Assembly (NCBI GenBank): GCA_016744065.1
Contig: JADGFA010000043.1
Location: forward strand, 1-37,536
Length of the DNA: 37,536 nucleotides
From: Gammaproteobacteria bacterium
GTDB lineage: Bacteria > Pseudomonadota > Gammaproteobacteria > SZUA-229
Direction of reading: 5' to 3'
Shown here: positions 1 through 9,662 of the stretch, piece after piece
Layout of the letters: the number at the start of each line of letters is the position of its first letter
Position numbering within the stretch: position 1 is the stretch's first letter
Program-made: the position numbers and the translations under genes
Notes under the pieces: generated by a model
Told to the model about the DNA's origin: nothing
Seen by the model: only the letters and a program-made list of their open reading frames with translations
The model's database searches: none

Positions 1-84
1 TTGCCACCGGTTAAGGTGCATTGCTCGGTACTGGCTGAGGATGCTATTAGCGCAGCCGTTGATGATTATCTGAGCAAGAAATAG
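1..84 (+). CDS. iscU: IscU iron-sulfur cluster scaffold, C-terminal end (partial)
   Basis: Only the last 27 codons and the TAG stop are in the window; the gene starts upstream. The peptide begins LPPVKVHCSVLAEDAIS and ends DDYLSKK, which closely matches the C-terminus of IscU, the scaffold on which IscS builds Fe-S clusters. The Cys in the VHCS motif corresponds to the third conserved cluster-ligand cysteine of the family. A strong terminator follows 12 bp after the stop and the next gene is convergent, so no iscA, hscB or hscA follows, unlike the usual isc operon order. The identification rests on a short but very characteristic segment. Confidence 0.85.
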   Translation: MPPVKVHCSVLAEDAISAAVDDYLSKK

Positions 85-96
85 ATTTATTTGTTG

Positions 97-134
97 TTTC
101 GTTCTGAAAATATTTCCTAATTTTCAGAACGAAA
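97..134. terminator. Bidirectional intrinsic terminator between iscU and sulP
   Basis: A perfect 14-bp inverted repeat (arms 97-110 and 121-134, arm TTTCGTTCTGAAAA) encloses a 10-nt loop. The arms end in A/T runs, giving a U-rich side on both strands. It lies between the iscU stop and the stop of the convergent SulP gene, so it probably terminates both transcripts. Confidence 0.85.
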
Positions 135-139
135 TAATG

Positions 140-1873
140 TCAGGCATTACATTCTTTAAATATCAGTGATTGACAGCTTGAGCAGACGTCACGATTCAAT
201 TTTTTATAAATGTTGTTAATAGCTGTGCTTTTTGAATCATAAAAATGGTCAGTACCAATTTTTTTAACAAAGAGTGATTTTGCGACAGCTTCATAGACCG
301 ATGATTTAAGTCCAACAAAGTATAAGCCACCGCCGTGCTTCTTTAAAATAGCATTTTCAGAAACTAATGCTTCTGCACCTGCCAGATCAATAAAGTTTAT
401 TCGAGATGCATCAATCATTATGTTGTAGATGTGCTCGTTTTCCGCAATATGTGAAATACGATCCTGTATATAATTGATAGAACCAAAATAAACTGAGCGA
501 TCAATGCGTATTATTTTTAATTGAGGGCACTGTTTGAGTGGTTTCTTCTGGATATTTAAAAAACAGCGACGATTAGTTTTTTCATCTACATTAATTGAAA
601 GTGTAGGAATTTCAGGTTTTGATGTCTGTTTTAAAAAGAAAACCAGTGAGAGTAAAACACCCATATAAATAGCGAATTCCAGCTCAAGGAACAGCGTACT
701 TAAAAAAGTCACAATTAAAATAGATGCTTCAGACTTACTGTTTTTAAGAATCATTTCGATATGATGAAAATCGATAAGATTGTATGCAACCAGTAAAATC
801 ACGCCACCCATCGCGGCTACAGGCAGATAGGCTGTTAAAGGTGCAATTAATAATACGATAACGAGCAGAAAAACAGCAGCAAAAATAGCTGACATAGGTG
901 TTTTTGCGCCTGCCTCATAATTAATACCTGATCGGGTAAATGACCCGGACCCTGCATAACTTGAGAAAAAACTACCAACAACATTAGACATGCCCTGGCC
1001 AATAAATTCCTGATTTGAATTAATGCGTTGGTATGATTTTGTGGCAACCGCTCGGCTAATTGAAACCGCTTCAATCAGGCCCAGCAGGGCAACGGCAAAT
1101 GCTTCTGGTGCTAAAGCGGTCAGTGTTTCGAAAGAAAAATCAGGCATTGATGGAGGGGGTAGCTGCCCTGGTATTTTTCCTATCAGGGTAATGCCTTCAA
1201 CAGTGTCTTTTAAGCCGTATGCAATCAGGCTACCGACTACCATACCAATTAATAGATTGGGTATTTTGGGAAATTTTTTCTTAATAAGTAATGCAGTGAA
1301 TAAGGTGGCCATCGCAATTAGCAGTAAATATAAATTACTGCTACCAATGCCATTAAAAATATCTAACCAGGTGTGGAGAAAAGATTCACCTTTAGGTACA
1401 GAAATTCCCAGAATATGTTTCATCTGACTGGTTGCAATGAGAATAGCCGCACCTGCTGTGAAGCCGATGACTACAGTGTGTGATACAAAATTGACCAGAG
1501 CGCCTAACCGTGCCAGACCAAATGCCAGTTGATATACGCCAGCAAGAAATGTAAGTGTTAAAGCAATAGAAATAAATTCTGGTGTTCCCGGGTCTGCATG
1601 GTGGCTAACAGCAGAGAATATAACAATGGAAATTGCTGTTGTAGGGCCAGAAACCAGATGGTGTGATGAGCCAAACAGGGCCGCAATAACAGGGGTTACC
1701 ATTGCGGTGTACAGGCCGTACTCAGGCGGAAGTCCTGCAATAGTTGCAAAGGCTACTCCCTGAGGCAATACAATAACAGCACCTGTAATACCCGCTAACA
1801 TGTCAGCTTTTATACTGTCTTTGTTAATTAATTTAAACCAGGATAAAAAAGGGAAGAGTGTTAAAAAATTCAT
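140..1873 (-). CDS. SulP family (SLC26-type) anion transporter with STAS domain
   Basis: This 577-residue inner-membrane protein has the size and layout of SulP permeases, which move sulfate, bicarbonate or other anions. The N-terminal part (about 20-420) is a multi-span hydrophobic domain containing the family signatures LPQGVAFATIAGLPPEYGLY and SGPTTAISI, and later the GSFTRSGIN segment. A cytoplasmic STAS domain follows (about 435-550), with the typical IDASRINFIDLAGAEAL core. The extreme C-terminus is cysteine-rich (CSSC and a final C). Substrate cannot be read from sequence; sulfate and bicarbonate are the family options. It is transcribed away from acnB and converges on iscU. The start is the ATG at 1871-1873 (complement). 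Confidence 0.9.
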   Translation of the reverse strand: MNFLTLFPFLSWFKLINKDSIKADMLAGITGAVIVLPQGVAFATIAGLPPEYGLYTAMVTPVIAALFGSSHHLVSGPTTAISIVIFSAVSHHADPGTPEFISIALTLTFLAGVYQLAFGLARLGALVNFVSHTVVIGFTAGAAILIATSQMKHILGISVPKGESFLHTWLDIFNGIGSSNLYLLLIAMATLFTALLIKKKFPKIPNLLIGMVVGSLIAYGLKDTVEGITLIGKIPGQLPPPSMPDFSFETLTALAPEAFAVALLGLIEAVSISRAVATKSYQRINSNQEFIGQGMSNVVGSFFSSYAGSGSFTRSGINYEAGAKTPMSAIFAAVFLLVIVLLIAPLTAYLPVAAMGGVILLVAYNLIDFHHIEMILKNSKSEASILIVTFLSTLFLELEFAIYMGVLLSLVFFLKQTSKPEIPTLSINVDEKTNRRCFLNIQKKPLKQCPQLKIIRIDRSVYFGSINYIQDRISHIAENEHIYNIMIDASRINFIDLAGAEALVSENAILKKHGGGLYFVGLKSSVYEAVAKSLFVKKIGTDHFYDSKSTAINNIYKKLNRDVCSSCQSLIFKECNA

Positions 1874-1917
1874 GTCAACTAACGTACACCTTGCGCGGAG
1901 GTTTTTTCGGGGTGCGA

Positions 1918-1923
1918 ATTATA
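1918..1923 (-). promoter_or_regulatory. Candidate extended -10 promoter for the SulP gene
   Basis: On the minus strand a perfect TATAAT is preceded directly by TGC, forming an extended -10 element about 45 bp upstream of the SulP start codon. No convincing -35 is visible, which is tolerated for extended -10 promoters. Motif inspection only. Confidence 0.45.
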
Positions 1924-2016
1924 GCACACAATATGTAAGTTTATTAGTCGATATTTATATACGCTAAGGTACTTTATGTCTCCGTTATATTTGCCTTATA
2001 GATATCGTGCAGGTAA

Positions 2017-2044
2017 TTGCATCCAGCAAGATGTATACTATATA
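2017..2044 (+). promoter_or_regulatory. Candidate acnB promoter
   Basis: TTGCAT (2017-2022) and TATATA (2039-2044) are separated by 16 bp and lie about 35 bp before the acnB start. The region is AT-rich, so chance matches are likely; weak evidence. Confidence 0.3.
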
Positions 2045-2079
2045 GCAAATAATAAAACCTGATTTATAAGGAATCAACC

Positions 2080-4653
2080 GTGCTCGAAGTCTATCGTAAA
2101 CATGTTGAAGAACGTGCTACAGAAAACCTGCCACCATTAGTTCTTGATGCTCAACAAGTTGCTGATTTAATAGAAGTAATTAAAAATCCTGGGGATGAAA
2201 ATCCACAGGAGTTAATGGATTTACTGGTGCATCGTGTACCACCTGGGGTGGATCAGGCAGCCTATGTAAAAGCTGCATTTTTAGCATCAGTAGCTAAAGG
2301 TGAGACAGCCTGTAAATTGATTTCCCGTGTGACAGCGGTTGAGCTATTAGGCACCATGTTGGGTGGGTATAACATACAGCCTTTGATTGCCTGTCTGGAT
2401 GATGATGTAACCGCTGCTGCTGCGGTTACCGCCTTGTCACATACGTTATTAATTTATGATGCATTTTATGACATAACTGAAAAAGCGAAAGGCAATGCAT
2501 TTGCACAACAGGTTTTAGAGTCATGGGCCGCAGCCGAATGGTTCAAAACTAAAACTGAAATGCCAGAAGAAATCATTGTTACGGTTTACAAGGTGCCAGG
2601 TGAAACGAATACGGATGACTTGTCACCTGCTACTGAAGCATGGAGTCGTCCTGATATTCCACTGCATGCAAAGTCTATGCTGGTTACAAAGATGGGTGAA
2701 GTAGATGGAAAAGGGCCTTTAGAAGTAATTGAAGAGTTGAAAAAGAAAGGGCATCCGATTGCTTATGTGGGTGATGTCGTGGGTACCGGGTCTTCACGTA
2801 AATCAGCAATTAATTCAGTGTTGTGGCATATGGGTGAAGATATTCCATTTGTACCTAATAAACGTGAAGGTGGTGTTGTGCTGGGTGGAAAGATCGCGCC
2901 TATCTTTTTTAACACGGCTGAGGATTCAGGTGCCTTACCTATTGAATGCGATGTTGAAAAAATGCTAACGGGTGATGTAATTACAATTCGTCCTTACGAT
3001 GGTGTAATTGAAAAAGATGATGGTACTGAAATTTGTAAATTTGATTTACGTCCATCAACCATGGCAGATGAAGTGCGTGCTAATGGTCGTATCCCATTAA
3101 TTATAGGTCGTGGTTTAACAACCCGGGCACGTGAACATTTAGGTCTTGGAACAACTGATATATTTTTAAAACCAGTTGATCCAGAAGATACGGGTAAAGG
3201 CTTTACCCAGGCACAGAAAATTGTCGGTCGAGCCTGTGGTGTGGAAGGCATTCGTCCGGGTACTTATTGTGAACCTAAAATGGCAACAGTGGGTTCACAG
3301 GATACCACCGGTGCAATGACACGTGATGAATTAAAAGAACTGGCCTGTTTAGGTTTCTCTGCTGATCTGGTGATGCAGTCTTTCTGTCATACTGCGGCGT
3401 ACCCCAAACCCGTTGATATTAATTTACAGCATGATCTACCTGATTTTATGCAATCACGCTCTGGTGTTGCTTTACGTCCGGGAGATGGCATTATCCACTC
3501 ATGGTTAAATCGTATGATTTTACCTGACACGGTAGGCACGGGTGGTGATTCACATACGCGTTTTCCAATGGGTATTAGTTTTCCTGCGGGTTCGGGTTTA
3601 GTTGCGTTTGGTGCTGCGTTGGGTGTTATGCCATTAGATATGCCTGAGTCTGTTTTAGTCCGTTTTAAAGGTGAAATGCAGCCAGGTGTAACACTTCGTG
3701 ATTTAGTTAATGCTATTCCGTATGTGGCTATTCAGAAAGGTTTATTAACGGTTGAGAAAAAAGGTAAAAAGAATGTTTTTAATGGCCGTGTATTAGAGAT
3801 TGAAGGCTTGCCTGATTTAAAAGTAGAACAGGCATTTGAGTTATCTGATGCATCAGCAGAGCGTTCAGCGAATGGCTGTACTGTGCGTTTAAATAAAGAA
3901 CCCATCATAGAATATTTAAATTCAAATGTGACTTTATTAAAGTGGATGATCTCTAATGGCTATGAAGATCAGCGTACATTACAACGACGCATAGATGCGA
4001 TGGAAGCCTGGTTAGCTGATCCGCAGTTAATAGAGCCAGATGCAGATGCTGAATATGCAGAGATTATTGAAATTGATTTAAATGAAATTAAAGAACCGAT
4101 TCTTGCCTGTCCAAATGATCCAGATGATGTAAAAACATTATCGGATGTTGCAGGCAATAAAATAGATGAGGTCTTTATTGGTTCATGTATGACAAATATT
4201 GGCCATTATCGTGCAGCAAGTAAAGTACTGGAAAGTGTAAGTAATATTCCTACTCGTATGTGGATAGCACCACCGACTAAAATGGATGAACGTGAGTTAA
4301 TAGAGGAAGGTGTTTACAGTATATTTGGTAAAGCCGGGGCACGTACAGAAATGCCAGGCTGCTCATTATGCATGGGTAACCAGGCACGTGTCGCAGATAA
4401 TGCGGTGGTTATGTCGACTTCAACGCGTAACTTTCCTAATCGTTTAGGTAATGGTGCGGATGTTTATCTGGCATCAGCCGAATTAAGTGCGGTTGCGGGT
4501 ATTGTTGGTCACATTCCTACAATGGAAGAGTATGTAAAATACACGAAAGATATTGAACCCATGTCTGATGAGATTTATCGTTATTTAAATTTTCATGAAA
4601 TGCCTGTATATAAAAACGTGGCGGATAAAGTAATACCAGTGAAGCTGGTATAA
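2080..4653 (+). CDS. acnB: Aconitate hydratase B (bifunctional aconitase / 2-methylisocitrate dehydratase)
   Basis: AcnB interconverts citrate and isocitrate via cis-aconitate in the TCA cycle and can also act on 2-methylisocitrate. The protein is 857 residues, close to the about 865 usual for AcnB, and has the AcnB layout: an N-terminal HEAT-like domain (about 1-160), the swivel domain next (with the [12 protein letters not shown] motif), then the catalytic domains. The three 4Fe-4S ligands are visible as C703 ([11 protein letters not shown]), C761 and C764 (PGCSLCMGN), with spacing like the E. coli enzyme. The start is GTG, supported by the ATAAGGA ribosome site 7-8 bases upstream and by the [13 protein letters not shown]-terminus typical of the family. 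Confidence 0.97.
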   Translation: MLEVYRKHVEERATENLPPLVLDAQQVADLIEVIKNPGDENPQELMDLLVHRVPPGVDQAAYVKAAFLASVAKGETACKLISRVTAVELLGTMLGGYNIQPLIACLDDDVTAAAAVTALSHTLLIYDAFYDITEKAKGNAFAQQVLESWAAAEWFKTKTEMPEEIIVTVYKVPGETNTDDLSPATEAWSRPDIPLHAKSMLVTKMGEVDGKGPLEVIEELKKKGHPIAYVGDVVGTGSSRKSAINSVLWHMGEDIPFVPNKREGGVVLGGKIAPIFFNTAEDSGALPIECDVEKMLTGDVITIRPYDGVIEKDDGTEICKFDLRPSTMADEVRANGRIPLIIGRGLTTRAREHLGLGTTDIFLKPVDPEDTGKGFTQAQKIVGRACGVEGIRPGTYCEPKMATVGSQDTTGAMTRDELKELACLGFSADLVMQSFCHTAAYPKPVDINLQHDLPDFMQSRSGVALRPGDGIIHSWLNRMILPDTVGTGGDSHTRFPMGISFPAGSGLVAFGAALGVMPLDMPESVLVRFKGEMQPGVTLRDLVNAIPYVAIQKGLLTVEKKGKKNVFNGRVLEIEGLPDLKVEQAFELSDASAERSANGCTVRLNKEPIIEYLNSNVTLLKWMISNGYEDQRTLQRRIDAMEAWLADPQLIEPDADAEYAEIIEIDLNEIKEPILACPNDPDDVKTLSDVAGNKIDEVFIGSCMTNIGHYRAASKVLESVSNIPTRMWIAPPTKMDERELIEEGVYSIFGKAGARTEMPGCSLCMGNQARVADNAVVMSTSTRNFPNRLGNGADVYLASAELSAVAGIVGHIPTMEEYVKYTKDIEPMSDEIYRYLNFHEMPVYKNVADKVIPVKLV

Positions 4654-4682
4654 TTTATTCCGTTTAGTTTATACAGACTCAA

Positions 4683-5060
4683 ATGAAAACATTACTATTT
4701 GTCGCTATGGGCGGAGCACTCGGGGCAGTGCTCCGTTATTCTATCTCATCAGGTCTTTATAGCTGGTTTGGTCGAAGTTTTCCTTATGGTACGCTAGCGG
4801 TAAATGTAATTGGTTCCCTGGCAATTGGGTTGCTATCTATATTACTGGTTGAAAAATTTAATGTGTCACAGGATATTAAGCTGGGATTAGTGGTTGGTGT
4901 GCTAGGTGCATTGACGACGTTTTCTACTTTTTCCTGGGATACGGTTGATTTATTACAGCAGGGGTTGATCCAGAGAGCATTGTTAAATGTTTTATTGAAT
5001 GTTGTAGTCTGTATTAGTGCTGTCTGGCTTGGAACTGTATGGGCTAAATCGATGATTTAA
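4683..5060 (+). CDS. crcB: Fluoride efflux channel CrcB/Fluc
   Basis: This is a 125-residue membrane protein with four hydrophobic segments, the standard size for CrcB/Fluc, a dual-topology dimeric fluoride channel of the inner membrane. Family signatures seen are GGALGAVLRY at the N-terminus, GTLAVNVIGS in the second helix, and GALTTFSTFSWD, which forms the helix break and central Na+ site. It lies 29 bp after acnB, too close for a fluoride riboswitch, so it is probably cotranscribed with acnB. No good Shine-Dalgarno sequence is present. Adjacency of crcB to serS is also common in other gammaproteobacteria. Confidence 0.95.
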   Translation: MKTLLFVAMGGALGAVLRYSISSGLYSWFGRSFPYGTLAVNVIGSLAIGLLSILLVEKFNVSQDIKLGLVVGVLGALTTFSTFSWDTVDLLQQGLIQRALLNVLLNVVVCISAVWLGTVWAKSMI

Positions 5061-5196
5061 AAAATGTTATGATCAGGTTGATTATTGTTAGATCAATTTT
5101 TATTGGGCCGATAAAAAATAAGCGCACTAGATAGTGCTAAAAATAAAGTCACGGTATTTCTGCTTTTACAGGAATATGCTAAATATTAGAGAATAG

Positions 5197-6483
<1,287 letters not shown>

Positions 6484-6524
6484 TTTCTGGGTGCGAATAT
6501 TATATTTATAACTGGGAGATAAGC

Positions 6525-6887
6525 ATGTTAATTGTTAAGCTGGATACAGAAAATTCAATAGTGCTTATTGAGCCTACGGGTTCACTGGATGTAAAAGACT
6601 TTCAGGCTGCAGCATCAACGATTGATCCCTTTATTGAAAAATGTGGGGAATTGCGTGGCCTTATTATTCATACAGAATCTTTTCCTGGATGGGACTCTTT
6701 TTCAGCCCTGGTTTCACATCTTAAATTTGTAAAAAACCATCATACTGATATTAAACGTGTGGCTTTTGTTACCAACTCTCTTATAGGTACATTAGCTGAG
6801 TCGCTCGGTAGCCATTTTGTTGAAGCTGAGATTAAGCATTTTGCTTATGTTGAGCTGGAACAGGCAAAACAATGGCTTATTTCCTGA
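6525..6887 (+). CDS. SpoIIAA-like (STAS/CRAL-TRIO-fold) protein
   Basis: This 120-residue soluble protein resembles the SpoIIAA-like family: short proteins with an N-terminal beta strand pair, the LRGLIIHTESFPGWDSFSAL core, and a segment (DIKRVAFVTNS) leading to a C-terminal helix. The specific function of this family is not established; it may bind lipids or regulate partner proteins. A good ribosome site (GGGAGAT) lies 7 bases upstream of the ATG. It follows serS by 41 bp in the same direction and could be cotranscribed. Confidence 0.75.
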   Translation: MLIVKLDTENSIVLIEPTGSLDVKDFQAAASTIDPFIEKCGELRGLIIHTESFPGWDSFSALVSHLKFVKNHHTDIKRVAFVTNSLIGTLAESLGSHFVEAEIKHFAYVELEQAKQWLIS

Positions 6888-6993
6888 GTTTTGATTCAGG
6901 TTCTCCTGGAATAAAAATTCTATATGCAATCTGGATTATTTATTGCTATGTTTATAACAATAGTAATTTATCCACAATATAATGTGATTCTTC

Positions 6994-7872
6994 ATGATTA
7001 AGTCAAATAAAGGGCGCTGGTATATAAAACAGGGAGAAAGTGTCCAGGGGCCGTTTCCAAATAAACTTATTGGGTCTTATTTAATATTGGGAAGAATTAC
7101 GCTTGATACCTTAGTTAGTCAGGATAAGAGTAACTGGTCGCCCGTTAGCCATTTTTCAGCGATAGTGCCAGAGGTTGTGAAAGAGTCGGGAACGGTGCAG
7201 GGTGATCGAGCTTTAATGCTGGCGCGTATTCGTGAAGATGAGCGTAGTTCAGATATTGATGTAAATAATGATGTTGATGATAGACGTGAAGATGAAGAGC
7301 AGTTAATGCAGTTACATCGTCAAATTAGGGATGATGTAATGAAGGGCTACGGTGCTAAGTCACATTATCGAATTATTTATATGGGAATGTTCGGTTTTCT
7401 GTTACTTATTCTTATTGGTTTTTATATAAGTGGGGGTAATGGTGATATTCGTTTGGCAGATTGTGATGTCAGTGCAGAACCGGGTATTAACTGGTCGGCC
7501 TGTAATAAGCAGGGTGAGACATTACGTAATCATGATTTAAGGCGAGTTAACTTTCAAAGTGCAAAGTTACAGATGGCTGATTTATCTGCCGCGTTGCTAC
7601 AGGGAGCTAATTTGTCCTATGCTGACCTTTCACAATCAATTCTTATTTCAGCACAGCTTCAAAATAGTAATCTTAAAGGCGCTAATTTGCGTAAAGCAAA
7701 CTTACAGGGTGCAGATTTATCTGCTGCTGATCTTTCCTACGCTGAATTAGTGGGTAGTCAATTACAGGGTACAAACTTAAGCCAGGCTATATTTGATCAT
7801 GCGATATGGATTAATGGGCAAAAATGCCTGGCCGGTTCAGTGGGGGCTTGTCTGCTGCCTGTAGCGGAGTGA
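6994..7872 (+). CDS. Membrane-anchored GYF_2 / pentapeptide-repeat protein
   Basis: This 292-residue protein joins three parts. A GYF_2-like domain (about 8-52) shows [13 protein letters not shown] and an SNWSPVS end. A charged linker (about 85-120) leads to one transmembrane helix (about 126-146). A pentapeptide-repeat solenoid follows (about 180-268; repeated A(D/N)L.. units such as [20 protein letters not shown]). With the GYF_2 end cytoplasmic, the repeats would be periplasmic. Cysteines C157/C170 before and C278/C286 after the solenoid could form disulfide caps. GYF_2 domains usually bind peptides. Function unknown. The ribosome site is weak. Confidence 0.7.
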   Translation: MIKSNKGRWYIKQGESVQGPFPNKLIGSYLILGRITLDTLVSQDKSNWSPVSHFSAIVPEVVKESGTVQGDRALMLARIREDERSSDIDVNNDVDDRREDEEQLMQLHRQIRDDVMKGYGAKSHYRIIYMGMFGFLLLILIGFYISGGNGDIRLADCDVSAEPGINWSACNKQGETLRNHDLRRVNFQSAKLQMADLSAALLQGANLSYADLSQSILISAQLQNSNLKGANLRKANLQGADLSAADLSYAELVGSQLQGTNLSQAIFDHAIWINGQKCLAGSVGACLLPVAE

Positions 7873-7908
7873 CTGTACCGATTTTTGTGTTATTTATCTC
7901 TTTCCTGT

Positions 7909-7938
7909 GGCAAATAATTGCCGTCATATTTCTGTCAT
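7909..7938 (+). promoter_or_regulatory. Candidate Pho box with adjacent inverted repeat upstream of the diguanylate cyclase gene
   Basis: CCGTCAT (7921-7927), ATTT, CTGTCAT (7932-7938) reproduces the 7-4-7 direct-repeat layout of a PhoB-binding Pho box with one mismatch to CTGTCAT in the first repeat. It overlaps a short inverted repeat GGCAA-ATAA-TTGCC (7909-7922). It lies about 155 bp before the GGDEF start codon; no clear -10 at the canonical distance was identified. Seen by eye; binding is inferred. Confidence 0.4.
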
Positions 7939-8094
7939 GCTATTGTTTTCCCCCTTTATTTCTCTGAAATAACGATACATTTCCATATATATTTATCCTT
8001 AACTTATTGATATAAATGGTATTATTGATATTTTTTTATGAGTTGGCATGGTTGTCGCTTTGTTGATGGTTAAGACTAAACGGGAACTATCAAT

Positions 8095-9024
8095 ATGCAG
8101 AGCCAAACCTCAACACAGGAAATGATCAAAGAACTGAAAGAGGTCAAAAATATTTTTACGAATATTGAGAAGTCAGAGCCAAAAGGCTATAGCCATGAGC
8201 TGGAGCAACAGGCAAGACTCGACCTGGCAATGTCATTACAGATGTCACTGGACCAGGATTGGATCATTAATAAGTTTATGGAGCATATCCATTCTTATTT
8301 TCTGTTTGATGGTTTTATTTATAACTGTGCTGAGCCTGATACTCAGATTAAATATGCTCGTCAAAAAGGCCATAGTTGCTCGTATAATTTGCATATCGAA
8401 GATGTAGAGTTAGGTAAATTAGAATTATTCCGTGGACGTAAATTTGCAGAGTCTGAACTTGTTTTACTGGAAAATTTGCTATCTATGCTGGTTTATCCTC
8501 TACGTAATGCGATTCAATTCAAGCAGGCTGTCATGCAGGCGCATTCTGATGCGTTAACCGGTGTAAAAAATCGTTCTACTTTTGATGAATCACTAGGTCG
8601 CGAAATAAACCTGGCTAAACGTTATGGTCAGGATTTTACCATGTTAGTGATTGATATTGATTTCTTTAAAAAAGTAAATGATACATATGGTCATAAAGCA
8701 GGTGATGACGCATTGAAATTAGTTGCCAGTTCTATACAGAAAAGTATTCGAACAACAGATATGTTGTTTCGCTACGGCGGTGAAGAGTTTGTGGTGTTAT
8801 TAGGTAATACCGATTGTGAAAAATCTTATTGTATTGCTGATCGAATATTAGAGTCGGTTAGACGTATCGAAATGAAAATAAATGATCATGCTTTAGATCT
8901 TACGGTGAGCATTGGAATGGCCTGTCTGAATATGCAGGATAATAGTGAAAGTTTATTTAATCGTGCAGATGCTGCTATGTATTCAGCAAAAAATGATGGA
9001 CGTGATCAAATTATTGTGGCCTGA
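8095..9024 (+). CDS. Diguanylate cyclase (GGDEF domain, intact active site and I-site)
   Basis: A 309-residue soluble protein predicted to make c-di-GMP from two GTP. The N-terminal part (about 30-150) looks like a GAF-type sensor but without recognisable ligand residues. The C-terminal GGDEF domain (about 152-309) has DALTGVKNRSTFD, DIDFFKKVNDTYGHKAGDD, the signature GGEEF at 228-232, and the allosteric inhibitory RxxD (RTTD, 219-222) five residues before it. An active, feedback-inhibited enzyme is therefore expected. It has no transmembrane segment. A possible Pho box upstream hints at phosphate control. It may feed the LapD receptor encoded about 19 kb away, but that is inference. Confidence 0.93.
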   Translation: MQSQTSTQEMIKELKEVKNIFTNIEKSEPKGYSHELEQQARLDLAMSLQMSLDQDWIINKFMEHIHSYFLFDGFIYNCAEPDTQIKYARQKGHSCSYNLHIEDVELGKLELFRGRKFAESELVLLENLLSMLVYPLRNAIQFKQAVMQAHSDALTGVKNRSTFDESLGREINLAKRYGQDFTMLVIDIDFFKKVNDTYGHKAGDDALKLVASSIQKSIRTTDMLFRYGGEEFVVLLGNTDCEKSYCIADRILESVRRIEMKINDHALDLTVSIGMACLNMQDNSESLFNRADAAMYSAKNDGRDQIIVA

Positions 9025-9030
9025 TTTATA

Positions 9031-9073
9031 TATCATGTATTATTTGAGAAAGCCTCTTTATAATACATTGATA
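9031..9073 (+). promoter_or_regulatory. Long inverted repeat abutting the DTW gene start
   Basis: TATCATGTATTAT (9031-9043) pairs with ATAATACATTGATA (9060-9073) with one bulged T, leaving a 16-nt loop. The right arm ends on the A of the DTW gene's ATG. The same stretch contains TATAAT (9059-9064), which would place a transcript start at or just before the ATG. It may be a hairpin controlling initiation or a weak terminator for the preceding gene; there is no U-run. Confidence 0.4.
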
Positions 9074-9552
9074 TGCAGTTTATTTTATTAACCCATTCTC
9101 GAGAAGTTTCAAAAAAAACCAATACAGGTCGACTGGTTCAACAGTCTATTCCCCATACTCAAACGATAATCTGGCAACGGACTCAGCCAGATAAAAAATT
9201 ATTGCAGTTAATTGAGTCCGGTGATATTGCACTTGTTTACCCTTCTGAAGAAAGAGAGATATCAGCCTCTACTGCTGGATTTAAAAATCTTTTATTAATT
9301 GATAGTACCTGGCAGGAAGCACGTAAAATTTATAATCGCAGTCCTTATTTGCAGGCCTTACCCAGAGTACAGTTATCACCTGAGTACCGTTCCAGTTATA
9401 ACTTAAGGCGTAATCAGGTTGATGGGGGCTTATGTACGGCTGAATGTGTAATTGAATTGCTGCGTAATGAAAAGAGCTTTGAGCTGGCTAATAAGCTGGA
9501 CGTTTTATTTCGTGAGTTTAGTCAGGTTCCTGCCACAGGTTTAAAAAACTGA
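9073..9552 (+). CDS. Short DTW-domain protein (tRNA-uridine aminocarboxypropyltransferase family)
   Basis: This 159-residue protein has the DTW-domain signatures: LLTHSREVSKKTNTGRLV near the start, the DSTWQEARKI motif (the eponymous DTW, here STW), and RSSYNLRRNQVDGGLCTAE toward the C-terminus. Characterised members (E. coli TapT) use S-adenosylmethionine to add an acp group to uridine in tRNA. It lacks the N-terminal Cys-rich zinc segment of longer homologues and starts directly at the catalytic domain. No in-frame coding extension or Shine-Dalgarno sequence is visible upstream, so a (near-)leaderless transcript is possible. Confidence 0.8.
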   Translation: MQFILLTHSREVSKKTNTGRLVQQSIPHTQTIIWQRTQPDKKLLQLIESGDIALVYPSEEREISASTAGFKNLLLIDSTWQEARKIYNRSPYLQALPRVQLSPEYRSSYNLRRNQVDGGLCTAECVIELLRNEKSFELANKLDVLFREFSQVPATGLKN

Positions 9553-9662
9553 CTTTTTGATAAGGTGGTAGTGAATCAGGCAGATGATGGTAATTAACTT
9601 TGTTTTCATTCAGGGTAATTGATTTGGTTGATTTTAAATTATGAATTAAGCATTATAAAGAA

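Noticed and set aside
4654..4682. Fluoride riboswitch upstream of crcB
   Set aside because: Only 29 bp separate acnB from crcB, too short for the crcB motif, and no conserved riboswitch core is seen.
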